Origin: DASTPP01 sp035762175
Lineage (GTDB): Bacteria > Myxococcota_A > Polyangia > Polyangiales > Polyangiaceae
DNA length: 64,000 bases
Direction of reading: 5' to 3'
Assembly (NCBI GenBank): GCA_035762175.1
Contig: DASTPP010000012.1
Location: 1-64,000, forward strand
The stretch's first letter is position 1; each line of letters starts with the position of its first letter. The translations under genes were made by a program, and so were the position numbers. Below are positions 35,336 to 43,730 of this stretch, in pieces. The notes beneath the pieces are model-generated. The model made no database searches, was not told the DNA's origin, and was given only the letters and a program-made list of their open reading frames with translations.

Positions 35336-36475
35336 TCAGCGGGCGGGCGGGTCGCGCCGCGGCGCGGGCGCCGGAACGTCGGCCCAGCGCTTGCGGGCGC
35401 GCCGCAACGACCGCTCGTCGAAGAAGCCGAGGCGCAAGGCCACATCCGACAAGGACGCGCTCCGGTCGCGCAGCAGCTGCGTCGCGAGCGCCTGGCGCTC
35501 GACGTCGAGCAGCGACCGGAACGTGAGCCCGTGCTCGGTCAGCTGACGTTGCAACGTGCGGCCGCTGACGCACAGCCGGCGCGCGATGACGTCGAGGGCC
35601 GGCACTTTGCCCTCGTGCAAGTGCTCGCGCACCAGTCGCTCGGCCCGCTCGCGCAACGACAGGCCCTCGTCGCCGCCCGGCCGCCGCGCTCGCGCCTGGG
35701 CCTGCGCGAGCGACTCGAGAACGCGCGCGACGAGCGGGTCGGCATGCCGCATGGGCTTCGACAGCAGGCGGCGCGAAAGCGTCACCTCGTCGCGCGCCGC
35801 GCCGAAGACGAGCCGGGCGGGCCCGAACGCTTGGGCGTGGGCGGCGGTCGCGCGCGGGGCGGCATGGCGGAAGCGCAATTCGAGCAGGTCGCCATCGGCG
35901 CATGCCCAAACGCGCGTCAGGTGGGCGACCGTGGCCGCCGACATTTCGGCGAAGTGGCGAGCCCGTTCGGCGTCGGCGACGGGCACCTCGTCGACCATCA
36001 CGAGGGCGTCGGCCCGAAGCTGAACGGCGGTGGCTCGCGCCCCCGGCGTTTGCAGCAGCAGGCTCTCGTAGCGCTGCCCGAGCGTCAGCGCGTCGCCGAA
36101 GGTGGCGGCGCTGCGGCACAACAGGCCGAGCACCCCGAGCGCTTCGACCAGCGCCGGCGAGGTGCCGTAATGAATACCAAACGCGTCGTCGTGGCTCAGC
36201 CGCGCGAGGTCGTCAAACAGCGCGACCAACGATTCGAGGCGCACGTAGCCGTCGGGCCGCAGCCCCTCGAGGCCGAGGCGCTCGAGCAGGCGGTGCACCC
36301 GGGCCGGATCTGCCCCGACGCCGAGCGCGTAGGCGCTGACGCCGAGCGCCAGCGAGGCACCGACCCGCACCTCGTCGGGCCCGTCGAGCTCGCCGGCCGG
36401 CGCGCTCGCGAGGCGGGCGCCTGCGGACTCTGCCGGGGGCGCAGTCGCCGCACGCACGCACCTCGCCCGGCTCAT
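35336..36475 (-). CDS. AraC-family transcriptional regulator
   Basis: A 379-residue protein. Residues about 35-215 match the arabinose-binding-like N-terminal domain of the OruR/ArgR-type AraC family (YALGVGADPARVHRLLERLG, YVRLESLVALFDDLARLSHD, ALGVLGLLCRSAATFGDALT). Residues 270-365 are the double helix-turn-helix (VPALDVIARRLCVSGRTLQR, LTFRSLLDVERQALATQLLR, SLSDVALRLGFFDERSLRRA). I chose the ATG at 36475; an alternative start is 27 bases upstream. It sits immediately upstream of, and in the same direction as, the cytochrome-like operon with a 384-base gap, so it may regulate it; the sequence itself does not prove that. Confidence 0.9.
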   Translation of the reverse strand: MSRARCVRAATAPPAESAGARLASAPAGELDGPDEVRVGASLALGVSAYALGVGADPARVHRLLERLGLEGLRPDGYVRLESLVALFDDLARLSHDDAFGIHYGTSPALVEALGVLGLLCRSAATFGDALTLGQRYESLLLQTPGARATAVQLRADALVMVDEVPVADAERARHFAEMSAATVAHLTRVWACADGDLLELRFRHAAPRATAAHAQAFGPARLVFGAARDEVTLSRRLLSKPMRHADPLVARVLESLAQAQARARRPGGDEGLSLRERAERLVREHLHEGKVPALDVIARRLCVSGRTLQRQLTEHGLTFRSLLDVERQALATQLLRDRSASLSDVALRLGFFDERSLRRARKRWADVPAPAPRRDPPAR

Positions 36476-37427
36476 CGGCCCCGCCTCGCCCCGGCGCCGC
36501 ACCCCGCCGCTCGCCGGCCCCCGCGGGCCGTCTCGGCCCGACGCGGCGCGGTGCTCGAGAGACGATCGGAACGATCTACACCCAGGTTATGCATGATCGG
36601 ATCGCCGCGAGGAAGAGCGGCCGGGGCACCCGCGCCGGGCCGGGGCGAGCGCACCGGCTAGCGCAGAGGGAAAAGCGGCCTACGATGCCCTCCGTTCAAG
36701 AAAGCGAACGAAGCGAGCAGGTTCGCGCCCTGCGAGGTTTGGTGCGCTCGCCCCGAGCCCAGGGCCTTAGGGTGACGCGCCGGGCTCGTGCGCCCCGCCG
36801 AGAGGTACGTCGCGCCCGCGCGGCGCGCCGGAGCCAACCGACGACGGGGGGGGCGCCGCCGACGAGGGGCCGGTGGGTACCGACGAACCGAACTCGCTCG
36901 CTGCCCCGGCCCGGCGCGGCGCCGCCCCACAACCTTGCTAGAGGAACGCGTCAGCTCGAAAGGTGCGGCCGGCCCCGGCGCGACGCGCCGCACGCGCATG
37001 GTTTCGTCCGAACTACAAACCTCGACGGCCGGGCCCCCGCGCGCCCCAGGCGCCGCACGTTTCGGTATTCAGCGACCTTTTTCCAGTATCAACGGAAGAG
37101 GCGCGCGGCTCGGCGCCCGGGCGAGGGCGAAGCCACTTTTACGCCGCGATGACGCCTGGGCCTGGCTCTGTACGGATGCTATGCGGGTGTAAATCTTACC
37201 GCCCTGGTGGAGCAACTCCCCCCCCGGAGCGGGGGAGCGATAGGGAGGGAGTGGCCCAAAGAGTCCTGCATGGGTGCCCGACCGAATCGGCAAGGAACGT
37301 GCCCACGGGCCGCCGCAAAATAGGTAGCGCATACACCTACATCATTTCTGGCCTGACATGGTCTCGCGCCGTTCGGCGGTCGCCGCGGCGTCGAGCAAAG
37401 GTGTCACCGGGGGGAGGCGAGTGTTCG
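36476..37427. other. Gene-free stretch, 952 bases
   Basis: The stretch lies between the divergent AraC gene and a frameshifted lipoprotein gene. Open frames on both strands are Arg-rich and lack ribosome sites. A GC-rich inverted repeat (CTCCCCC ... GGGGGAG) is near 37217-37235. No gene, RNA or mobile element can be supported. Confidence 0.4.
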
Positions 37428-38241
37428 ATGCGAAGTCGGCAGATTGGCCTTGTCTATCGTGCGGTCGCGTGGGCGGGCGCCGGGCTCTTCGGCGCGTGCG
37501 CGACGAACGACGCGCCCGGGTCTGCCGCGAACGCGAGCGCGGAGGTCACGGCGCAGGCGGGGCTCGACGTGAACGACGTGTCGATGTTGTTCCCGGTGCC
37601 CGACCGCGACAACGTGTGGCGGCTGATGCCGTTGACGGCGACGCTGTCGACGGGGCGCGACATTCTGCCGGCGCCGGTGTTCGACGCGATCGCGGACATC
37701 GCGCGCCGGGGGCGCGCCGAGCGCCTGGGCGCCCTGTCGATGACGCCCGAGGTCATGCGGAAGCTGCGCGAAGGCTCGCCCTTCGGCGCCGAAGACTTCG
37801 AAGAGGGGGGCGGGCCCGGGCTCGACCTCGACGCGGTCGGCGGCGCCCAGCGCGAGAGCTATCGCGTGGTGAGCCTGCGCTTCGACCCGTGCGCGCCGCC
37901 GGCGCCCGCCGACGCGGGCGCCGGCCGCACGCAGGTTCGCTTGGTGGCGCAGCCGTTCGTCGGCGACGTGCCCCAGGACGCGGCGGCGCACCTCATGTAC
38001 GACGTTCCGTTCGCGGCCGCGCGCGAGATCGCCGAAGACCTGCTCTCGTGGCGCGACCCGGCCTCGGTCGGCCAGCCGCTCGGGGTGCACCCGGTCATGC
38101 GCGAGCAGGGGCTCGCCGGGCCGCTCTTCGAGCAGGCCTCGGGGTCGGACCAATCGTTGCGACTCGCCGGAGGCGGTCGACGAGGCCGGCGTCAATCACG
38201 GCGACTGGCTGATCGAGCGTCGCCAAGCGGCACGTGGGTAG
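37428..38241 (+). pseudogene. Frameshifted lipoprotein-like gene of unknown family
   Basis: The ATG at 37428 follows GGGAGGCGAG. The leader ends GLFGAC (lipobox). About 240 residues of protein-like sequence follow (VNDVSMLFPVPDRDNVWRLM, LSTGRDILPAPVFDAIADIA, YRVVSLRFDPCAPPAPADA, RLVAQPFVGDVPQDAAAHLM), a pattern I recall from other myxobacterial proteins without known function. Near 38142-38145 (a run of four G) the coding frame seems to shift: dropping one G yields DSPEAVDEAGVNHGDWLIER and a stop at 38239-38241, while the unshifted frame runs into low-quality sequence to 38273. The protein also ends early compared with the length I would expect. It is a decayed gene or carries an assembly error. 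Confidence 0.6.
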
Positions 38242-38767
38242 TCAGACGTTCTTCGCGGCCAGGGCGACGATGAGCTCGCCCAGTTGCTCGTACTGCTCGT
38301 CCGTCCCAGGCTCCATCCCGGCGACGGCCTCGTCGAGAGCTTCCTTCGAGGGGTAGCGCTCGCTCACGACCAGCAGCGTCTTGCCGCCTCGTTCCTCGAA
38401 GGTCGCCGTGGCGACCGAATCATTGCCCCGTTCGTCACTCGTCCCGACGAGGCGCGAGTGCGGCGTCACTTCGAGGGACTGACCCGTGAACTCCGTCGAC
38501 TTCGAGGCGTCGTCGTCGAACCCGAACACGTAGCGATACCTGCCCCCGGCGCGAAGGTCCGCCTCGCAGACGCGCAGGGGCATGCCCACCGGCCCGCTCC
38601 AAAACGCCGGCGTGCTTCTTCATGCCCGTCAGGGTCATGTGAAACTTGTCGGCCAGGTCTGTGATCGAGGCGTCGGCGCGCCCGAGATGCTCCCAAACGC
38701 CGCGTCGGGTGGCGTCCGAGAGCGCGGCGAACGAGGCGTCGAGGCGGGCCTTCGAACACTAAACCAT
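38242..38767 (-). pseudogene. ArsR regulator fused to a truncated AHSA1/SRPBCC gene
   Basis: Reading from 38767, ATG GTT is followed by TAG at codon 3, then an ArsR-type helix-turn-helix: CSKARLDASFAALSDATRRG, ASITDLADKFHMTLTGMKKH, AGVLERAG. At about 38600 this joins, in another frame, the C-terminal half of an AHSA1/SRPBCC protein (PLRVCEADLRAGGRYRYVFG to LIVALAAKNV, stop at 38242). In many bacteria ArsR and AHSA1 genes are adjacent and co-transcribed, so a deletion has removed the end of ArsR and the start of AHSA1. Both the deletion and the nonsense codon make it non-functional. An intact AHSA1 half of 115 residues could still be expressed from an internal start, but its N-terminal strands are missing. 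Confidence 0.75.
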
Positions 38768-38779
38768 ATGGTTCAGTGT
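38756..38779. promoter_or_regulatory. 24-bp palindromic operator at the ArsR start codon
   Basis: ACACTAAACCATATGGTTCAGTGT is a palindrome except for one base pair. The dead ArsR gene's start codon (38765-38767) lies inside it. ArsR-family repressors paired with AHSA1 partners commonly bind such AACCATATGGTT-type sites and repress themselves. The site is preserved although the gene is broken. Confidence 0.65.
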
Positions 38780-39438
38780 GTAACGCATGGACGGGTGGCA
38801 GGCAAGCGAAGTCGTCGGCCCGTCGGCCCGACGTCCTTGTCTGTCTGCTGCGATGCGAGCGTTCGGGCGGCGTGGGGGTGATTCGGCTTTGTGGGCCGTT
38901 CGAGGCACCGCCCGCGAGGCTGGCGGGAGGCACCGATGTCCAAGCGAGCATGCAGGTTCTTTTCCCCCGAGTTCAAGGCCCAGGGCAAGTCCGGCTGACG
39001 CCTCCACGAGGCGGCATGGATGGGGCGAGCGCGCGGCCCTGCATCCTGGGAGAGATCCCGGAGGTAAGAGCCTCGATGGGCATTCGGCTGTGGGGGCAAT
39101 GGCCCAAGATCGCCCCCGGGCGATCGAGGCGGAGCGGTACCCGTTCCGCCAATCAAAGTTCGAAATCTCACAGAGCTCGACAATTAATTACATTTATTTT
39201 ACCCCCGAAAGAACATTCCGTTTGTAAATTGCATATACCTGGAGGGCTCTCGGCGCCGGCCAAATGATGCGGCATGATTGACAAAACGGGTCCGCGGAGT
39301 GACTTCGGGGAGGGAATGGCCGTCGGGGGCTGGTGGGTTCTTCGCGAATCGCCTATATCGAGGGGCCGCGTTCGTCGCGCACGGAAAAGACGCGGCGCGC
39401 GGCCGACTGTTTCAACCAAGCTTCACGAGGAGAACGTC
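38780..39438. other. Gene-free stretch with an AT-rich island
   Basis: Bases 39175-39250 are markedly AT-rich for this DNA (AATTAATTACATTTATTTTA near 39180, then TTGTAAATTGCATATAC), likely a promoter for the gene at 39439. The region upstream of it to 38780 shows no gene. The base composition differs from the neighbourhood, consistent with acquired DNA. Confidence 0.4.
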
Positions 39439-40014
39439 ATGTCGCAAGAGCCCTGACACACCACTGGCTACGTTCGTGACCCCGCTACCGACTGGACGGT
39501 GTCGTGGACCCAAGATAGCTGGCACAAGATCAAGGGAATGCTCAAATTTCACCCGAACCGTTCCTACAGGATGGGGAAGTAATACGTGGACGGCGTGCCC
39601 GTCTGGGGGGTCAGCGTCCCCGACCTCAGCACGCTCACGTTCCACCCCGAGTTCGAGCTCGCGTACGAGATCTGGTCGTCGAACGTCGTTTCGGGGGACA
39701 TCCTGGGTGGGATCTTGACCCAGAAGGACGACCACCCCATGGCCCTGTGGGCGGGCATCAAGAACTCGTCCGATACGCTGCTGGCCGAATACAAAACGAC
39801 CACGCCGCGCGGCCCCAACCACAACGAAAAGGTCTCCACGGGAGTCGAGATCAAGCCCGACACCGGCATCTACACCATCGAGTGGAGTATCTCCCGCACC
39901 CAGTACGATGGCACGCGCGATCGGCAGGGAGCGGGCACGGTGGAGGGCCGGTTCCAGTGGGACTCCAATGCCGACGCGCTCCGCATGCACCTCAGGGCGT
40001 ATTACAATATCTGA
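39439..40014 (+). pseudogene. Unknown gene with two in-frame stop codons
   Basis: The ATG at 39439 follows GGAGAACGTC, a strong site. The frame reads MSQEP, TGA (codon 6, 39454-39456), then HTTGYVRDPATDWTVSWTQD, SWHKIKGMLKFHPNRSYRMG, TAA (codon 48, 39580-39582), then YVDGVPVWGVSVPDLSTLTF, FELAYEIWSSNVVSGDILGG and so on to a stop at 40014. All three parts are in one frame with consistent, beta-rich, protein-like composition, and lower GC than neighbours. If read through it would give about 190 residues. I do not recognise the family. The simplest reading is a recently inactivated, probably acquired gene. Confidence 0.65.
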
Positions 40015-40366
40015 CGCCCCCGACCGCACGGCCTGGCGCAGCGACCCGTTCGCTGCTCCGCGGGGTCGTGAAGCGTTCTCGCCTCGGGGGTGAATGACCC
40101 CGACCTCGCAGCCTCGCTCGACGAGCCCGCCCCCTACGACGCTGAAGAGGTGCACGCCTCGCAGCGACAGATGGTGCGGGCGATCCGCAAGGCCGTGGCT
40201 TGAGTCGACGGGCCCGAGGTCGAGTTTCGCGACGGCCGGCGGGTGCCGCGCGATGGCGACCGCGCGGTATTCGCGCTCGGCAGCCACCACAGTTACGCGC
40301 CGGTGAGCGGTGTCTGGCACGCCAGCCCAACGGCCGAAGCCCCGCCCCCGCCTTCGCCGCCTCGCG
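40015..40366. other. Stretch without an intact gene; possible gene remnant
   Basis: A plus-strand frame at about 40092-40203 (NDPDLAASLDEPAPYDAEEV, HASQRQMVRAIRKAVA, then stop) looks coding but has no start or family and is probably the 3' end of a lost gene. From 40271 onward the DNA is the duplicated block shared with 28505-28981; its left edge lies 96 bases beyond the lipoprotein stop codon. Confidence 0.4.
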
Positions 40367-41140
40367 CTACCGCGCCTTTCCGCTGCCGGCAAAGGTGACA
40401 ATCTCAATATTCTCTGCCCAGGCCGTCTCCCCGTTTGAGCCCGTGCCCTGGGCGACGAGAGAGCCCGACAGTATGCCTTCGCGGATCTCGCCGTCGACGA
40501 AGAGTCTCAGCGTCTCGTACTTGGCCGTCTCGACAAAGGAACCGAGGTCGAAGTCGGCGCCCAGGTCGGTGGCCTCGACGCCGGCGGAGAACGCGACCGG
40601 CCAGGCGCCTTGATCGTCTCGGAACAGCTCGAAGGTCGTCGGCACCAACGTATCGAGGCCGCCGGCCGCGCTCACCAGGCGCAGAACGCCGACGACGCTG
40701 ATGCGGTCGGTGCACACGATGCCGACGGCAGGCCCGTCGGTGCCGGGGTCGGGGTAGACCTCGGTGCTCTCGACGAGGCGTAGGCTACCCTCGTTGACCG
40801 TGATACCGAAGGTAAACGCCGACTCGGATTCACCGGGCGCCCAGGCCGCGTCGCCCGCGCCCTCGGCGGGCAGCGCCGCGAGCAGGTCGGCGCCCGTCTT
40901 GCCGAGCGGCGTACGTGTCGCCGCGTCGAGAGGGGTCTCGACCTCGTCGCAAGAGGGCCCGATCGGATCGCCCCCGGTGTCGTCGTCATCGCCCCCGTCG
41001 CCATCATCGCCCTCGTCGTCGTCAGCGCGGTCGCCAGCGGCGTCGGTACCATCGCCCTGCGCCGTCGTCTTGAGAGGAGCCGCGGTGCCGCTGCAGGCGA
41101 GCGACGTGGCCAAGAAAACCATGGCAGCTAGGTAACGCAT
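40367..41140 (-). CDS. Asp-rich lipoprotein of unknown function
   Basis: A 257-residue protein. The leader MRYLAAMVFLATSLAC gives a clear lipobox (Cys16). An acidic linker (DDDEGDDGDGGDDDDTGGD) follows, then a globular part (CDEVETPLDAATRTPLGKTG, FTFGITVNEGSLRLVESTEV, GIVCTDRISVVGVLRLVSAA, LRLFVDGEIREGILSGSLVA) with the composition of a beta-sandwich. There is one Cys pair. The start at 41140 has a GGGAGGG ribosome site. Its last 380 bases and downstream flank are duplicated at 28505-28981, where the gene is truncated. Family unknown; a secreted calcium-binding role is possible given the acidic linker. Confidence 0.8.
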   Translation of the reverse strand: MRYLAAMVFLATSLACSGTAAPLKTTAQGDGTDAAGDRADDDEGDDGDGGDDDDTGGDPIGPSCDEVETPLDAATRTPLGKTGADLLAALPAEGAGDAAWAPGESESAFTFGITVNEGSLRLVESTEVYPDPGTDGPAVGIVCTDRISVVGVLRLVSAAGGLDTLVPTTFELFRDDQGAWPVAFSAGVEATDLGADFDLGSFVETAKYETLRLFVDGEIREGILSGSLVAQGTGSNGETAWAENIEIVTFAGSGKAR

Positions 41141-41779
41141 GAGGGCCCTCCCCGAGGTGTGGCAATGTCTACCCCCCCCACCGCGGGAGTGACATTCTCG
41201 TGCGCTCGACTGTATCGCACACGCTCTTCTCCGTGGGGCAAAAAGGGTTTTCTACCTTTCGAATTCGACCCCCGTGGCCCATGACTTCAGCAGCTTTTGT
41301 TGAGAATGTCACATCGGGCCGCCGCCCCCCTGCCCCCGCGACAGACGGCTGGGTCCGAGCCGCGCCCCGACGGCCCAGGCGCGCCCGTGGCGCGGCCGAA
41401 CCTCGCGTCGCGACGCTGCACCGAGGTGCCCCGGAGCGACAGATTCAACAAACCATCGACGGGGTGTCGCCCAGGAAGGTGTCCTTCGAAACAATCGGCG
41501 ACTTCGCGAATCGGGCCCTGCAACCAGGGGAGCGGGCACCGGCCGCCTCGCGGCGCCTCGGCCGCTCAGGGCCTACGGTCTACGCTGTATTGCTCGGGGG
41601 GTCTATACGTAGGCTTCGGGCCGCGACCGCGGCCGTCGCCACGACGCGCGTGGCCGACCGGACCACGGCGGTCTGGTGACGACCGCCCGCCCTCCGCCCC
41701 GTTCCCCCGGCCCCCCCCCGGCCCCCCCTCGGCCGGTGCGCAGGGCGGCGCCGCGCGGGCCGCGGCGCCGCCCCGCCTC
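41141..41779. other. Stretch of duplicated fragments without intact genes
   Basis: Bases 41332-41384 recur at 28981-29033. Bases 41457-41700 are a shrunken copy of the CHAT locus (next entry). Some AT-rich sequence at 41195-41310 lies upstream of the lipoprotein gene and probably holds its promoter. No intact gene is seen. Confidence 0.5.
41457..41700 (+). pseudogene. CHAT-locus fragment: upstream region fused to 3' end
   Basis: Bases 41457-41629 match 12274-12446, the region upstream of the intact CHAT gene. They are followed without gap by bases matching about 13632-13700, the part coding the membrane helix and tail. Everything in between (nearly 1.2 kb, including both catalytic residues) is missing. 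The join lies in GCGACCGC-like sequence shared by both sides. It is a dead copy like that at 16462-16750 but with a different, larger deletion. Confidence 0.75.
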
Positions 41780-42868
41780 TTACTCGCTCTCGCTCGGCTC
41801 GGACGGCTCGGACGGCTCGGCCGGCGCCTCGCCCTCGCCCGGCTCGCGCGCCGATGGGCCGCGGCGGCGGTGGCCGAGAAAGAGCGAGGGCACGAGCCGG
41901 TCGGCGTCGCCCTCGTGCCAGCGCAGGTCCGCCATGGCCCGCCGGCTCTCGTCGTAGACGCCGTGAAAGAGCCAGAACGCCTTGAGGCGCGTCTCTTCGG
42001 CCTCGCTCGGCGCCGAGGCCCCGTCGGTGCCCACGCGGCGCCGGCCCACCGCCTCGATCAGCTCGCGGCTCAGCTCGGACGCCCGCTCGAGGTCGGCCTC
42101 GGTCACCGACGTGCGGCCCGCCAGCTTGGCGCCCGCGTCGCGAAAGAGCAGAACGAGCTGCCCCAGATCGTTGGCCGTGTCGAGGTAGCCCGTCCCCTGG
42201 CGAATGGTCGCCACCACCTCGGGGTCGAGGTCGCCGTCGTGCGCGTGCCACTCGGCCGCCCGCAGCAGCCGCTCGCGCACCGGCGCGGCCTCCTCCGCCA
42301 GAACCCGCAGCCTCGCCTCGCCGTCGCTCGAGACCGCCACCCGGTAGTGCGCGTGCAGGGCCGCGTACGCATACTCGCGCAGCCGGCCCGCCCGCACGTG
42401 GTCATACTTGGGCGAATGCTCGCGCAGCTCGGCCATCCTCGCTTCGATGTTCGGTACCGCCCCGAGCCCGATCGTCACCGCGTCCGGTATCGAGACCGTG
42501 AGGCGGCGGAACGAGGCCGCCGGCGGCATCGCCTCGATCTGGGGCCGCGCCCACAGGTACGCCTGCGCCATCTCCTTCGCGGGTACGCCGGCGGGGGCCC
42601 CGCCGCCGGCCGCCCCCTCGCTCGGCGCCGCCCTCGCCTGCTGGTTCGCCTTCTGCCGGCGGTACGCTTGCTCCACGCGCCCGCGCGCCGTCCCCTCTGC
42701 CGTGGCCTTCCCCCGCTTGGCCTTTTCCGCCTTCGGGCTGGCCTTCCTCGGCTGGCTCGTCTCTGCCTTCGGGTTGGCCCTTCTCGGCTTGCTCGTCTCT
42801 GCCTTTTGCATGGTCGTCTCCCGCTTGGTCTTCGCTGCCTTCGTTGTCCTGTCGGTTCGCGTGCTCAT
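41780..42868 (-). CDS. Protein with Lys-rich histone-like N-terminus, unknown function
   Basis: A 362-residue protein. Residues 1-65 are a basic, Ala/Lys/Pro-rich tail with repeats (KAETSKPRRANPKAETSQPR, KASPKAEKAKRGKA), similar in style to histone H1 tails and suggesting nucleic-acid binding or disorder. The rest is helical (ARMAELREHSPKYDHVRAGR, AALHAHYRVAVSSDGEARLR, GYLDTANDLGQLVLLFRDAG, FWLFHGVYDESRRAMADLRW) with an acidic Ser/Glu/Pro tail. No family was recognised. The ATG at 42868 follows GGAGAACGACC and overlaps an upstream frame's stop as ATGA. A 65-base piece of it occurs in the deletion-derived copy at 29030-29094. Confidence 0.65.
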   Translation of the reverse strand: MSTRTDRTTKAAKTKRETTMQKAETSKPRRANPKAETSQPRKASPKAEKAKRGKATAEGTARGRVEQAYRRQKANQQARAAPSEGAAGGGAPAGVPAKEMAQAYLWARPQIEAMPPAASFRRLTVSIPDAVTIGLGAVPNIEARMAELREHSPKYDHVRAGRLREYAYAALHAHYRVAVSSDGEARLRVLAEEAAPVRERLLRAAEWHAHDGDLDPEVVATIRQGTGYLDTANDLGQLVLLFRDAGAKLAGRTSVTEADLERASELSRELIEAVGRRRVGTDGASAPSEAEETRLKAFWLFHGVYDESRRAMADLRWHEGDADRLVPSLFLGHRRRGPSAREPGEGEAPAEPSEPSEPSESE

Positions 42869-43566
42869 GGTCGTTCTCCGTCGAGGGCGCCGGCCCATGC
42901 CGGCCCCCGAACGCGGCGCCCGGCGCCGCCCTCTGCCTTCCTGTCTTCCCTTCGGCCCGCCTCGGGCCGAGTTGCTCCGTTTTCGCTTCGTCTGGGTGCC
43001 CCCCCTCTCTTCTCCGCCTCGCCCTCCGACGGGCTCCTGCCATCCCCTTCGGCCAGGCCCTCCGCCGGTTGCTCGCCTTCGATCGTTTTTTTGCTCCGCC
43101 CCCGGCCCGCCCGGCGCCGCCCCCTCAAAGGGGGGTCCGTTCTGGCCCTCCTGTCTTCCTGTTCGGCCCGCCGTCCGGCCGGTTGCTCCTTTTTTTCGTC
43201 GGCCAGACCGGCGCCGACCTGCGGCCCGTCGGCCCCTCGCTCCCGGCCTTCGAAGGGGCCGCTCATCGGGCCCCCCCCGAGGGCCAGACGGGCACGAGCC
43301 TGGGCCCCGGCGCCACCGAGGGCGGGACTCGGCTCGTCGCTCGTCGGGAGCGCCTCCTTGGCCGCGGTACGCAGCGAGGCCGGGTCCCCCCCGAGGTTGA
43401 GCGTCGAATGCCCCCCGACGCACGCTTCGAACTCGCGTCGCGCCGACGCCGCATCGACCCCGGCGAGCTCGTCGGCATAGGCAGCTCGGGCGCGATGAGC
43501 GCTGAGACCTTGCCGGCCGCGCCCCTCGGGCCCTCCGGGGCCTCGCCTCCCGCCGCCCGCCCCCAC
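42865..43566 (-). CDS. Doubtful coding frame coupled to the Lys-rich gene
   Basis: A minus-strand frame ends TGA exactly at the start of the Lys-rich gene (ATGA overlap, 42865-42868), which argues for a coupled gene. The N-terminal part (AAYADELAGVDAASARREFE, ACVGGHSTLNLGGDPASLRT) is protein-like; the rest is highly charged and follows three imperfect purine-rich repeats. Another frame upstream (43570-43700: MLAPVANVTPEALGVEREAV, RSELLGLDESGVVSQALVTA) looks like its missing start, separated by a shift in a G-rich run near 43560. It may be one frameshifted gene. Low confidence; function unknown. Confidence 0.28.
   Translation of the reverse strand: MGAGGGRRGPGGPEGRGRQGLSAHRARAAYADELAGVDAASARREFEACVGGHSTLNLGGDPASLRTAAKEALPTSDEPSPALGGAGAQARARLALGGGPMSGPFEGRERGADGPQVGAGLADEKKEQPAGRRAEQEDRRARTDPPLRGRRRAGRGRSKKTIEGEQPAEGLAEGDGRSPSEGEAEKRGGAPRRSENGATRPEAGRREDRKAEGGAGRRVRGPAWAGALDGERP
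42936..43197. repeat. Three imperfect purine/pyrimidine-rich repeats
   Basis: A roughly 50-base unit occurs at about 42936-42987, 43031-43095 and 43146-43197. The shared parts are CTGTCTTCC, TTCGGCC and GGTTGCTC followed by a T-run (four to seven T). On the transcribed minus strand it is A/G-rich with a run of A followed by GGAGCAACC. The unit lies upstream of the Lys-rich gene; it could be part of the doubtful coding frame or a set of leader elements. Confidence 0.45.
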
Positions 43567-43730
43567 CCGCCGTCACCAGCGCCTGGGAGACGACGCCGCT
43601 CTCGTCGAGACCAAGTAACTCGCTGCGCACGGCCTCTCGCTCGACCCCGAGCGCCTCCGGGGTCACGTTCGCCACGGGCGCGAGCATGCGCGCCCCACGA
43701 CGAGGCCGTACGATTTGTCGGCCGCCCCCC

